This document shows positions 24,377 through 36,672 of a stretch of 64,000 nt of DNA, piece after piece. The stretch spans positions 42,148,392 through 42,212,391 of the forward strand of contig OX387190.1 in NCBI GenBank assembly GCA_947561395.2. The letters are read 5' to 3'. Each line of letters starts with the position of its first letter. The stretch's first letter is position 1. Source of the stretch: Buxus sempervirens (lineage: Eukaryota > Streptophyta > Magnoliopsida > Buxales > Buxaceae). A model generated the notes under the pieces. The model saw only the letters and a program-made list of their open reading frames with translations. It ran no database searches and was not told the DNA's origin. The position numbers were made by a program, and so were the translations under genes.

Positions 24377-26063
24377 CTTCTTCTGTTCCAAGGAGTCTTG
24401 CCATTTCACTTTATTTTTCTTTATATTTTTCCCTTTGAGCTGCAATTTGCATTCTGTAATTAACTGCAGTCATCATCATTATAGAGTGGCGATATATTTC
24501 TTTCATAAACTATTTCAGAAAGAAATGGGTAATTTAACTTGAAAGTATTTCTTTTGCTACTTTATAAGGTTTGGGATTAAGCAAAGTTAACGAGTCTGCC
24601 ATCATTTCACATTTTGTTATGTAAATGGTTTCTCATGGTCATATATGCACGCATTTTCTCCTCATGGAGCGAAGGGCATCATCGTTCAAGACGGTGTTCA
24701 TCCTCATGAACCCGAAATTCAGTATAATCTGCCGTCCAAAGAATAGCGTAAGTGCTCCACCGTAATTTTTAAGGTAGAGAAGAATTCTAGAAATTTTGCT
24801 CCCAGAACCACAAGAACAAGGCAAAGCCACAGCCGTTCAAGTAAAAGGGCCTGTCCGCCAATGTATGCCCGACGCAAGTATTTGGTGGATTGGGGGTTGA
24901 ACCCAAAGTAATTTAGGAAGTCTGACGTATGGGGTCACAGAGATGGTCACGGAGAACCAACTGATTGCACGGCCGTTCAATTCGTCATCATTGCACGTGT
25001 GCCACTAGACATCATGTCACCATCAGTGTCACGTGAGTTTGCAGCGTGTGGTGCGACGTGTTCACATCACGCCCAGCAGTGGCCAACTGTCCATTTTTCT
25101 GAGGGCTGAAGCGACGTGTTTACAGAAATTGTATCCGTCGACGGCCCGCGATGTTAAGCCCTCCTCCAGTACCGGCTTTTTTTATTATTATTTTGATTAA
25201 AATGAATTTGGGTGGTGGATGCTCCTCTGCGAATATTTTCTGCGGGTATTCCTTCATCAAATTCAAATGAAGCTATTTGTGTCGAATTTTCACAACAGAG
25301 ATTTTCCCATTAGCATGGTAAGGGTAAGCACCCGCCTACCATGAAAATCCTCGGTGTCTCTATCTCTCTATCCTTTTCTATTTAGAATTTATATCCGAAG
25401 TGTGCTATCTTCCAAACGCGATATCATGCTGTCAGACTCGCTACCCATTAACACATGGACTGTATTCGGCTGTTTTCTGAATTTTTTGTGCATTATTAGG
25501 CTTATTTTATGTCTGATGGTGATGTTGAATAAGGATGTGTTGTAGAGTAGGAGAAACTTGTTGGATTGATATTTTTCCTTATTAAACTAATCGTGTTAGG
25601 ATTTTTTTGTGCCGCAACAATTGGCTTCTAGCACGTTCTTGGATTTTTTTTTCTCTATTGATTTTGGCTTGAATCGATATATTAAATCTGATAGTTTTTC
25701 TTTGTTAGTAGCAGATATTTTCATCTAGGGCATCTTGGAATCAGTTTTAAATAGAGATTTGCTGGAGAAATTACATAACATCCTCTCTGTTGGGCCATCT
25801 GTTCCCTCGTAGAAAACCCACATCATTCCTTATCTTGGTTTAGCCGTTGGCTGATCGAATTGCAGGATTTTTCATTCATATTTAGCAAGATTTTGCTCTA
25901 ACCAGTAACTGAAGAGCCAAGGTACATCTGCTTTTCCTTCATTCAACGGAAGTAATTCTTTTTTTGGGTCGGTTATGCTGTTCCTATTGACTTAAATTGA
26001 TTATCCTGTTTAGGTTCGGTAGCGAAGAAGCTTGATTGTTCTAATCGCTTTCTATTAGCAGAG
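24377..26063. other. PSP 3' flank and promoter/5' UTR of the BTB gene
   Basis: No protein family is recognised. The stretch at 24640-24850 has an open frame on each strand but no recognisable domain. Around 24990-25100 there are several ACGT cores (CACGTG, TCACGTGA, CGACGTG) of the kind bound by bZIP and bHLH factors. The right part should be the BTB gene's promoter and UTR, possibly with UTR introns. Confidence 0.45.
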
Positions 26064-29000
26064 ATGGGTGGGAAGAACCAAAAGAAGTTCCTCACTGTCG
26101 CCCCCTTTGAGTGTGCCTGGCGCCAGGAGTTGAGATTCAGGGAGGCTGGGCGAGGTTGTGTGGCTTTTGAAGCTTTTGCTCACAATGATGTCACTGTCGT
26201 CTTCCGGGAGCATGTGGGTAGCCAGCACTACCATTACAAAATGGATAACAGTCCACACTACACTGTGATTCTGGGCAGCCATAGAAACCGAAGGTTGAAA
26301 ATTGAGGTGGATGGCAAGACTGTGGTTGATGTGGAGGGTGTCGGACTTTGCTGTTCTTCGGCATTTAAGAGTTATTGGATCGGTATCTATGATGGTTTGA
26401 TTAGTATCGGCAAAGGACGATACCCTTATCAAAACCTAGTCTTTCAGTGGCTGGATTCAAATCCCAACTGCAGCGTTCAATATGTTGGGCTCAGTAGCTG
26501 GGACAAACATGTGGGATATAGAAATGTCAATGTATTGCCTTTAACGCACAATCACATATCTCTATGGAAGCACGTGGATTCTAATGAACGCGAAGCAGAA
26601 GTGGATGATGAAGATATGGAAGTTGGACGTGAAGGTGTGGAGCGCTGGGGGCTTGAAAATTTTCTTGAGAGCTGGGACCTATCTGATGTTTTCTTCCTTG
26701 TTGGAATGGAAGAAAAGGCTGTCCCTGCACACAAGATTATCTTGAGTGCATCAGGCAATTTTCTATTTAATTCACTTGGGAAAGATATTATCCAGCTCCA
26801 GTGGGTAACCTATCCGATTCTTCGTGCTTTTCTTCAATATATATACACAGGCCGAGCCCAGGTGAATTTTACGTTTTCTTCCTGATTTCTTTTTATTCAT
26901 TTTCAGTTAACTTTTTTTTTCCTTCTCTTTCAAACTCATTGAAATTTGAAATATAAATTGGAACTTACAATGCGAATTTATAATCTATAAGTTGGATATG
27001 ACTTAGATTTATTGCGCAGTCCGACTTGGGATATCCTGTTGGTTAGAAAACTTGGCCAAATTTGAAGATTACACGCACACTCTATCTGTCTTCTTGGTTG
27101 GGTGCTGTCCTCTAATTTTATTTGTTGCTTTTATATAAGAATGATGGTCACAGTTATTTTAGTAGGTTGATTTCTAACCTACATAATTACATAGGGAGAA
27201 CCTACTAGACATCTGGTTTGCAACTGCTTTTGCACTACATTCTCTGCTATTTCATGTCCATATGACAAGTTCTTTCTGGAGCTCTTGAATGTTATTGAGG
27301 CAACTGGTACAGACTCTACTATGAGTGATTGATTGATTCAAGCTAATTCATCAGGCCTGCTAATGAATGGTTCTTAATTTGCAAATGATTGTATAGATTC
27401 CAGTTCCTTTGTGATTTCTGATTATATTTGTTTCTGTGTCCAATGCAGGTTTCTGAGTCAGAAATCGGTTCCCTAAGGGATCTGGGCTTACAATTTGAAG
27501 TAATGCCCCTAGTTAAGCAATGCGAAGATGTTATTGAACGTTTTAAACTGAACAAGAAGTTATTTGATTCTGGTAAGAGTGTGGAATTATTATATCCAAG
27601 CTCCAAACCGCAGTGTTTTACAGCCTTCCCCTGTGAAATTCCCACCAGTGTGCAAAGACTCAAATTCTTACATTCAACGGGCGAGTACAGTGATGTGGAT
27701 ATTTATATTGATGGGCATGGTCTTGTTTCCCGGTCACATAAACTCATTCTCAGTTTATGGAGTGTCCCATTTACAAAGGTGAGCCTGGTTCGCCCGTTAT
27801 ATTCTGGTTGCTTGTACATTTACACCTGGAAATAATTAAAGTATGATCATAGTATATATAAGTAAAATATAGATAAGTGTTAAGGGACATGTATTTGACA
27901 ACATTTATGTGCACTCTTTGGTGAAATTGTTGAAAAGGATCTTGATTAAAGAAAGAGAGAGAGAGAGAGCTCATTTCAGGAAATAGAACACATATTATTT
28001 GTATTTTTTTTGTTTTAGAATTTTTTTATTGTCAAAGATCTAAAGGTAAAATTTGGCTGAATTCAGAATTTTATACATATTGGTGGTGGTTCTCTTCAGT
28101 CAAAACAAATTATGATAGGACCGATTTAAAATATGCTGAGAGTAACCACACAATTTCTTTTGCATTCTTTCTAATGATTTAAGTTTTTTTCCCCTCGGGT
28201 CAATCATGGAGAAAAATATGCTTTATATTATATGGACTAGTTGATTGGTTCAGTATTCATGTTAGAAGAGATCTAGCAAAATCTTAATTTGGGTGCCAAC
28301 TTGGACACAATTTTCCTCGATTACTAGGGAATGTGACTGGCAATGCACAAAATATAAGAATTACAAAGCTACCTTGGTGCAGTTAATTTTTTTTTGTAGA
28401 AATTTAAAGAGAAGAGTGATGATATTTTTATCTTCGATGAATTATACCATGGAGTCCCAAGAGGGTTACTTTTGTGGATATTAAAAAAGAATACCAACTT
28501 GATATATTGAGCTTACTAAAGACATGCATGAGTAATCTTTGGGTAGGACAAGAGCATTGGTTAGTGAGATAACTTAGTAATGATTAGTTTATATCAATGG
28601 CAGTCATGTATCCTTATCCTTTTTTACTTAAATTATGGATAAATTAACTACTCATATTTAAGATTAGTTTATTTATGAATGCACTATTTTTGAAGTGATT
28701 TGGTTTCGATATACCAAACTAACTTGGGAGTAGATGAAAGAGTTATGGAGGGACATTGTGAGATCAAAAGGTCTGAGAATGTTGTGTACAATTTTAGCAA
28801 AAATAATAGTAGAGTTAAAACAATGGTAAAAGTCAGAAATAAAGAAATGCTTAAAAGCAATTGATATCATTATTTTGGATTGACTATCCATAAAATGGGG
28901 AAATTTATGAGGAAGTTGCGTATAGAATGAAAGCTTGTTGGCTTAAGTAGAGGGGTACTGTTGAGGTGTCATATAATCAATGTGTTCATCTCAAAGTAAA

Positions 29001-32000
29001 AGAAATTTTTTTACAGAGCCAGGTCTGTTCTAATTATGTGTGCATTAGTTATTGAGTAACAAAGAAGAAACATTTGCATGAGATGATCGTTATTGAAACG
29101 GTAATGCTGAGATGGATCTGTGAGAAGACTAGGAAGCGAATAAATGAGCATCTTCAAGAGCGTCTGATCTTGCTCAAACAGGATATAGGATAGAGAAACG
29201 TAGGTTAAGAAGGTTTGGGCATGTAAAGCAAAGTTGTAGGGAGGTATTTGTGAGAAGTTGTGAGGGGGATGTAAAAGGGCGAGAAGAAGACTGAAATGAT
29301 CATTTGAGTCAGTCAGTCAGAAAGGATCTGGATATCTGAATCAAAATATGGTTATTGGCATCTGATGTAATCTTTAGTGTATAAGAGAAGGGCATATGTT
29401 CACATTATGGATACATGTCTATGCATTCTTTGTAAGCAATTGGTATAGTCTTTTTAATTTTTATTTTGTTGATCATACCTTGCCGGTTTTATGTCTTCAG
29501 TTATTGACGAAAGATTTTGTTTTGGCAGATGTTCACAAATGGAATGAGAGAGAGCAATTCTTCAGAAGTATGCCTAAGGGACGTCTCTCCAGAGGCCTTC
29601 ACTGCTATGCTTCAATTCTTCTATAGCGGGGAACTTAAAATGAAAGAGACAATGGATATGGGTAGCTTATTACTCCAACTTCTTCTATTGGCAGATCAAT
29701 TTAGAGTAGCACCTCTTCACCAGGAATGTTGCAAGGCTCTTTTAGAAGGCTTATCTGAGGTAGTTCAGTCAACCAGCTTCACCCATATAATATAATTCTA
29801 TGATTTAACCAGAAATTTCTTTTATGTTTTGGTATTTCTTGCAATTGAAGTATGATCTTTACGACTAGAATTAAAAGAACAGAGGAGTGACTTGAAGTTT
29901 TGAGAATAGTGAGGACTTCATTGCTTTCTTCAGACGTCCGAAAACAAAAGAAGAGATCCCTTTGATGTTAAAGAATTATAAAGTATTAATATGTCTCATG
30001 TACATATATGCAGGGATGGAGTTCTACTGGAAGAAGATCATACAACAAGAGTTTTTGTATTATGCACAACTTTAATGGACAAAGCCGGAAACAGATTTGG
30101 CAAAGTAATTGGGTTGCTGCACAATGAAGCTAACCATCTGAAATTTGTTGCAGGACTCATTGTGCCCAATTCTCCAAGTAGTTTCCTCCGTTGCATCATG
30201 TAAACTTATTAAAGATACATGCGAGAGGAAGCTCTCAATGCATTTCGATTACTGTACAAGTGCAAGCACTGATTTCGTGTTCTTAGATGAGGCAACTTTT
30301 AACAACATACTGCAGGTGAGTTTACTGTTCAGGTTGATTACTAACATTGAAATAGATGGTTGACTCAAGGGATAAGGTGCCTTTATCAGAGTACCGATCA
30401 CCTTACTTGAAGTCTACATTGAGTTTATCCTTGTGGTACAATTGTGATGCTTATAAGTTGTAAAGAATTAAAGTAAAATAATCAGATGATAACAATTTAG
30501 AAGAAAATTACAGTTGTAATTTTTGTTATGTGGGTGAAAATCTTTTGCCCCATTCTGGCTTATCGTGGTCATGGTCACAAACAGCATCAAAGTACATGCA
30601 TTGCACATCTAAGGTGGATTTCATAAAGGAATCTCCGAAGTCAAAAAATAAAGCTACCATTAACTTTTCAGAAAGGGTAATTCAATAACTTCGTTCAATG
30701 TTAGTACTACATTGCTTCTTTTAATTATTTTTTTTCCTTCATCTTCAATAAAACTGGCGAAAGTATCCAGGTTTGTGTTTCAGAAAATGTGTCATACCTT
30801 GTTGTTACAGACTTATGTGTATATATTGCTATGCATATGTCCGCCTGTCTTATATGCACTTTATCCCTCATACTATCTTCCATCTTACATGACGTTGCCC
30901 AGGTTGATTCTGAGAAGCTGCCAGGTTTGCCTTTAAAGCTGCGAAATATGTTTGACATGTTTCTTATATAAGTATGGATTTTGCAGCATCCAGATTTGAC
31001 AGTGACATCTGAAGAGAGAGTTCTTGATGCCATCTTAATGTGGAGTGTCCATGAGACTGAATTGCGTGGGTGGGAAGCTGTGGATGGACTCTTGGAAAAT
31101 TTAACAACTGAACTCCTTTTTGGGGAGAGGCTTCAGATGCTCAATTTTATGCTGCAGACTGTGCGTTTTCCTTTAATGCCAATGGCCTTGCTTAGGAAGG
31201 TATGCACCATGTTTACTCTGCATTCTAATATCTCTTTGGAAGCTAGTCTCTGTAGCCATATTTTTTTATGTATATTTGATGATGTTGCAGTTGCAGAAAA
31301 GCAGCCTTAGTAGACAGATTCCTGTCTTCAAACAGCTTGTGGGTAAAGCAAACCATTTTCAATTGCAACGATGGACGCTGTCTTCCTTTCTGTTGATTCT
31401 TCATTATGATCATGTAACAGGTGGAGGAGGCAATTAATTATTTAGAATTTGGACTATCGGCACCTGGCAATGATCAAAAGTAAGCATTGAGTCGCTTTTG
31501 CATGTGAAATATTTTACATACTCTTTCTGAGCATACTGGATCATTCATTCCATCTCCAGAGGCCTGTTTGTGAATTTGTTTTCGTCTGAATGCCGTATGC
31601 ATGGATTGTGAATGCTTAACAAGCTATTTTGACAAAGCATTTTATATCCAATATAACTTGAGTATATTCCTGTGTGTTACTATATTTCAGTACATTGCTA
31701 ACTTCAAACAAGTGGGCCAACAATGTATATCACTACGAGCCACGCATAGCTTCTTTTTTATTGTAAAATTTCAATGAACTTAAACTATTTTTTCTCCCCC
31801 TTTTTTTTGGGGAACCATTCAAATACATGCTCTTTTTTTTTCCTTTTGTTTGTGTTTGGATTTGGTTTTAGAAAATTTTCTTTTGCATGAGTTAATATAT
31901 CATTTTCCTTGTCTTTGTATGTGATGCTTATGAGGAAGCATATCTTATTTCTTAATAGTTTCATTTTGTGTGTTTATTTGTTATCTTATTCTTGGCTAGT

Positions 32001-34398
32001 ATTCTCCTCTTTTTAGTGTAAGACTTCAGCATAGGAAAACAAGTTTTAAGGAGCTCCAGTACATATGTGATGGGGACAAGAATGGAGTTCTTTACTTTGC
32101 TGGCACTTCATATGGTGAACATCAGTGGGTTAATCCTGTTCTAGCTAAAGTATTCTCAACCTCCATTCTCCTCTCCATATTCCATTTTAAATTATCAAAT
32201 GCAAATTGATGAAGTGTTAATCTTTTTTAATGCTCTGTATTAGAGAATTACTGTGGCTGCTAGCAGTCCCACTTCAAGGTTTACTGATCCCAAGGTTTTG
32301 GTCTCAAGGACATATCAGGTATGGTGAATTCAACTCCTTATGATAATTCTTACATAGGTATTGATATTTGCTTGTTGATAAGTGAACCATTTTATGAGAT
32401 AGGGAACCTCTTTTGCTGGGTTGCGGAGTGAGGATGGAAAGAATTGTGCATGGTGGATGGTTGACATTGGTCAAGATCATCAGGTTTCACCTATACATTG
32501 ATTAATATCAGTAGTTTTCGCTTTCCATGATCATATTATGCTATGGTTAGCGTGAATATAGTGGGCCTGATTAAACACAACAACCCCAACCTAACCCCAC
32601 CCCCCCCACACCCCGCACCAAAACCCACCAACCCAAATCCTACAAAACACCCACCTATGACTAGGGGTGCAACTCGGTCCAGTTAAAACTGAACCCGAAC
32701 TGACCCAAACCAACTTCGGTTTGGTTTGGTTCAGTTTTATAGTGGTTCGGTTTGGTTTCGGTCCAAAAATCCCTAAACCGAACTAGGTCGGTTCGGTTTC
32801 GGGTTTCATGTTCGATAAACCGAACCGAACCGAATTCATATATATATTATAATATATAATCTATGTTTTATATATATATATATAAAATATAATATAATAT
32901 ATGTTAAACTTTTAAAGTTTATATTTAAACTTAAAGGATATTACAAAAAAACCTTTGTTTGAGATAAAAATATATTGGTCCAACCCGAACCGAACCAAAC
33001 CGAATAGTTTTCATGTAGTTCGGTTCGATTCGGTTTGGGTTTCGGTTTTTTTATATATTTTCGGTTTGGTTTTCGGTTTAGTTGGTTCGGTTTTCAATTC
33101 GGTTCGGTTCGGTTCAAGTATATATATTTTCGGTTTGGTCTTGGGTTGACATCAACCCGGACCGAATCGAACCGAGTTGCACCCCTACCTACGACCACAC
33201 CCAAAAAGGAAAAGAGAAAAAAGGAAGAAAGAAAATCCTAATGAACATAACAACGTTCAGGTGTCTTTTAGAATTTGTTGGTTTATGAGCAACAAATATC
33301 CTCAACTAACTGGGATAGCGCATTTTGTTATTGTTATGCATGAGCAACAAATAGATGTGCACTCTTCAAAAAAAAATATGTGTACAGAGGTTTTTTACAA
33401 CTCTCTAGGAATTTGGTGAATTCTCTCATCATTTTATAAATTATCTTTCTGGATAGTTGGGATATGGCAAATGGTGCCCTGCATATTAAATTTGTGAGAA
33501 TCCCGAAATCCATTCACAATCAAACCTCTAATGACAGATCTTATGTCCACCGTCCCACTATCACTCCCTCGAGAAAAGCCAATGACCTCTATTACCAGTT
33601 ATTTCAACTTGCTATATTTTGTTGAATAAAAGCAAAATGAAAAAAGGAAAAAAACAGAAGGAAATGAAAAAAGTCTTAACTCTGGCTGATTGCTTTGGTT
33701 TTCATTGTTTCAGCCAAATGGATGGTATTTAATGGTTTATTAGGTGTTGAAAAAAAAAACTATTGTTTTACCTAACTCACAGTAGTTATTGTATGACATC
33801 TTGATTGCGTTAAATATCCTTTTTATTTTTTCATTTTGGGGTGAGTGATTGCATTACATATCCTGTAACCAATGGAGCTATGACTAGTGGGGTGTCAATA
33901 CCTTTGCAATTAGCTGCTGCATAGTTTCTAATGACTAGTTTTGTGTACACTGCACAAAATTCTTCTAATGACAAGTTTCTTAACTGTGAATATGCCCTTG
34001 GTTGATTGTGACACAGCTCATGTGCAACTATTATACACTGAGACAAGACGGATCCACAACATACATAAGGTGTTGGGCCCTCCAGGTGAAAGTTGACCTA
34101 CTTTCAGTTACCCATACTTGCAAAGGAGAAAAAAATGTGGTGGGGGTGATGAATTACTAACTTTCTGAACAAATTTCAGTGTTCTATGGATGGGAAGAAC
34201 TGGATTAATCTGAGAGTACACGAGAACGATCAAACAATATGTAAGCCTGGACAGTATGCATCGTGGCCTGTGCAAGGTCCGGCTGCACTTCTACCCTTCA
34301 GGTTCTTCAGAGTTGTCTTGACTGGTCCTACCACCGACGACTCCAATCCGTGGAGCTTGTGCATATGCTTCCTAGAATTGTATGGTTTCTTCCGATAA
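26064..34398 (+). CDS. BTB/POZ-BACK-discoidin protein, like Arabidopsis At2g30600
   Basis: Twelve exons: 26064-26861, 27449-27778, 29529-29759, 30154-30315, 30987-31199, 31291-31338, 31421-31479, 32017-32149, 32244-32318, 32403-32483, 34017-34085, 34180-34398; 2418 nt, 805 aa, close to the Arabidopsis length. Domains in order: an N-terminal farnesoic acid O-methyltransferase-like region (about 10-160, with RNRRLKIEVDGK and YWIGIYDG); a first BTB domain from about 205 (SDVFFLVGMEEKAVPAHKII); a second from about 344 (YSDVDIYIDGHGLVSRSHKL) to 450; a BACK-like helical region (about 455-600); and an F5/8 type C (discoidin) module in the last 170 residues (SSPTSRFTDPKV, WWMVDIGQDHQ, YYTLRQDGST). 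BTB-BACK proteins commonly serve as CUL3 ubiquitin-ligase adaptors; that role here is inference. Intron 2 has an RTE LINE relic and intron 10 a hAT MITE. Convergent with PSAT. Confidence 0.92.
28418..29395 (+). mobile_element. Degenerate RTE LINE reverse-transcriptase relic in BTB intron 2
   Basis: In shifting frames, plus-strand pieces follow the RTE RT order: FDELYHGVPRGLLLWILKKN (cf. EKAYDRVPREVLW), IELTKDMH, SLYQWQS, ELWRDIVRSKGLRM-like, NESLLA, KRNFFT, MIVIETVMLRWICEKTRK and RRLRRFGHVKQ. Many stops and indels show a long-dead copy. It is sense to the host gene. Boundaries are approximate. Confidence 0.7.
32662..33187. mobile_element. hAT-superfamily MITE with CGGTTCGG arrays in BTB intron 10
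   Basis: The inverted ends TAGGGGTGCAACTCGGT (32662-32678) and its complement (33171-33187) are exact. The flanks CCTATGAC (32654-32661) and CCTACGAC (33188-33195) are an 8-bp TSD with one mismatch. Both halves are filled with CGGTTCGGTTTGG-type motifs, in opposite orientation in the two halves, around an AT-rich centre. No transposase; the phenylalanine-rich frames at 32955-33288 are produced by the repeats. Confidence 0.92.
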
Positions 34399-35168
34399 TG
34401 AGGTAATGTTATATGCCTGCCTGATCAGTAAAAATGATGGCAGACTGAAATGGATTTTTCAGTTCTGTGAACGGCTCTCATGTCCAGTTTGCTTTTATAA
34501 AATGCAAAGAATAAAACCAAGGGATGGTAAGTGCTTAGCTCATGTCTCATTCCTAACTGCTGATCACAATTTCTCTCGTCTGCCTCCTAGTTTCTTTTCT
34601 TAGTTTTATCCTCACCCTTAGGGAGGCGGTACATCGACAGTCACAGTACCATTAAGACCCAGGAAAAAAAACAAAGAAAAGAAAAAAAAATTTGAAGCAA
34701 AGAAACGAAAGTGGCTACTAGGAAAGTTTGGTTGGTAAGTTTCTTGGCTCCATTACTTTTGGCAGATAGGGTAGTCCATATTTTAAAATGAACCGGACTG
34801 AATAGATGCACCGTTTGAACCCGGATCCCATTATAATCAAGCCATAAGAATCGACTATCGGTCATTCTTTGATTTGAACCAAAGGGTACTTAAAATTTCT
34901 GAATTATGATCACCATATTTCACAAAACAAATCAAATCGATCTTCGTCAGGAGACCAAATAGAAGAATTTAACTTTTCGGAGGGGATTTAATACATCTCT
35001 TCTTCTTAAGGATGAAGGATTCATACAAACTTGAGCAGAATTTTATGGAAGCAACAGAATATAACTCATACATAAACATGAACGGATAGAACCAAAAAAG
35101 AGAGAATCCAAAGACACTAACTCTTTAAACGAGACCCATCTCGATGTAGGTTTTATGAGTAGAGCCGA
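34399..35168. other. Convergent 3' flanks of the BTB gene and PSAT
   Basis: A 770-bp stretch between two convergent stops; it should hold both 3' UTRs. Frames here have no recognisable family. Confidence 0.6.
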
Positions 35169-36464
35169 TCAAGCATGCCTTGCCTGGAAATCCTTCATGA
35201 AAGCAACCAACTTCTCAACCCCAGCCAAGGGCATCGCGTTATAGATCGAAGCTCGCATTCCTCCGACCGATCTATGACCTTTCAGTTGGAGCATCTTTTC
35301 TTTGGCCGCCTCCTTGATGAACTCTGCTTCTAGATCCGACTTTTCCAACGTAAACGGAACGTTCATCAATGACCTTACCGACTCATCTACCGGGCTCCGG
35401 TAAAACCCGTTGCTGCTTTCAATTGCATCGTAAAGAATCTTTGCCTTCTTCTCGTTCTTCTTCTCAATCTCCTGCAGGCCTCCCTGTTCTAGCAGATCTT
35501 CAAAGACCAAACCACACATATAGATCCCGAAACAGGGTGGAGTGTTATAGAGAGAGTTGTTCTCGGCGTGGATCTTGTAATCGAGCATCACAGGTGTGAT
35601 CCCTTGTGCATTTCCGATCAAGTCTTTCCTTACAATCACAACGGTGACCCCAGATGGACCCACGTTCTTCTGAGCTCCGGCATAGATCACCCCGAATTTC
35701 GATACGTCGACGGGCTTCGAACAAAAATTAGAAGACATATCTGCCACCAGGATCCCATCTTTGTTCTTCGGGGTCGGATAATCCTTGAATTCAACCCCAT
35801 GTATGGTTTCATTGGCGCAAATATGCAAATACCTGGCTTCCGGGTTTTGTTCTAAAGCGTCAAAAGGCGGGATTTTCGTGTATTTTTCCGACTTACCTGA
35901 CCAAATTACGTTTGGTTTGCAGAACTTTTGTGCTTCCTTGAAAGCCTTATCGCCCCAAGACCCGGTAACCACATAATCAACCGGATCGTCTGGTTTACAG
36001 AGATTCAACGGGACTGCGGCGAACTGGGTGGTGGCACCACCTTGCAAGAACAAGACGGCGTAATCGGAAGAAATATCCAAAAGGGCACGCAGATCCGACT
36101 CCGCCTTTTGGATTATGGAGAGAAACTCTTTACCTCTGTGGCTCATTTCCATGACGCTCATGCCGCAACCTCGCCAGTTGTAGAGCTCGGATTGGGCTCG
36201 CTTCAACACATTTTCTGGGAGGATCGCCGGACCTGCCGCGAAATTGAAGACGCGATCTTGAGATTGGGTCGACTGCGTGGAAGTCGAGCGATCTTGTACC
36301 TGGGTTGCGCATGTGATCGAAAGAGGCTTGTTCGAGCGAGTAGGGGTGAAAACGTAGCCGTTGGTGGAAGGGAAGATGGGAGTGGTATCCGGATTTCCGA
36401 AAGCCCGTCTAGTCAATGGACTAGTAGGGCTTTTAAGGAAAACCGAATGAGGAGAAGCTGCCAT
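35169..36464 (-). CDS. PSAT: Phosphoserine aminotransferase, plastid-targeted
   Basis: Single exon, 431 aa from the start chosen here. The PLP enzyme transfers an amino group from glutamate to 3-phosphohydroxypyruvate to give 3-phosphoserine, step two of the phosphorylated serine pathway. The mature part begins [20 protein letters not shown] and carries [34 protein letters not shown] and [10 protein letters not shown]; Lys266 in [12 protein letters not shown] should be the PLP Schiff-base lysine; the C-terminus has [19 protein letters not shown]. Residues 1-70 are Ser/Thr/Pro/Arg-rich, as in a transit peptide. The frame is open to an upstream ATG at 36518 (18 extra residues). I prefer 36464 because its MAASPHS start fits the family and because a TATATATA at 36541-36548 would put the transcript start near 36518. 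Divergent from the inverted repeat to its right. Confidence 0.96.
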   Translation of the reverse strand: MAASPHSVFLKSPTSPLTRRAFGNPDTTPIFPSTNGYVFTPTRSNKPLSITCATQVQDRSTSTQSTQSQDRVFNFAAGPAILPENVLKRAQSELYNWRGCGMSVMEMSHRGKEFLSIIQKAESDLRALLDISSDYAVLFLQGGATTQFAAVPLNLCKPDDPVDYVVTGSWGDKAFKEAQKFCKPNVIWSGKSEKYTKIPPFDALEQNPEARYLHICANETIHGVEFKDYPTPKNKDGILVADMSSNFCSKPVDVSKFGVIYAGAQKNVGPSGVTVVIVRKDLIGNAQGITPVMLDYKIHAENNSLYNTPPCFGIYMCGLVFEDLLEQGGLQEIEKKNEKKAKILYDAIESSNGFYRSPVDESVRSLMNVPFTLEKSDLEAEFIKEAAKEKMLQLKGHRSVGGMRASIYNAMPLAGVEKLVAFMKDFQARHA

Positions 36465-36540
36465 TACGCCTTCCAAAAAAAACCAGAGAGGAGAAGAAAG
36501 AAAGATCTGCGAGGCCAAGGGTTCCCTAAGGTGCTGTAAC

Positions 36541-36548
36541 TATATATA
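36541..36548 (-). promoter_or_regulatory. Probable TATA box of PSAT
   Basis: TATATATA lies 77 bp upstream of the preferred PSAT start codon. With the usual 25-35 bp to the transcription start this predicts a short leader of about 40-55 nt and argues against the upstream ATG at 36518. Low-complexity AT makes this suggestive only. Confidence 0.4.
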
Positions 36549-36672
36549 GAGATATAATATGACGGGAACGGGAGAGAGTATAGCCTCGAAAATGACAAAT
36601 ATGCCCCCGATTTTAGTAAAATTGACATAGCTCAACGGTTTCCTTTTGCTGTCCACAAGAACTTCTGGACAA

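Noticed and set aside
24639..24850. Open frames on both strands downstream of PSP as a small gene
   Set aside because: No recognisable family, no clear splice or start context; more likely 3' flank.
32955..33288. Phe/Gly/Val-rich ORFs
   Set aside because: They translate the CGGTTCGG arrays of the hAT MITE.
35928..36539. 203-codon plus-strand open frame
   Set aside because: It lies antisense to the PSAT coding region and is a shadow of its codon usage; the PSAT frame is clearly the real one.
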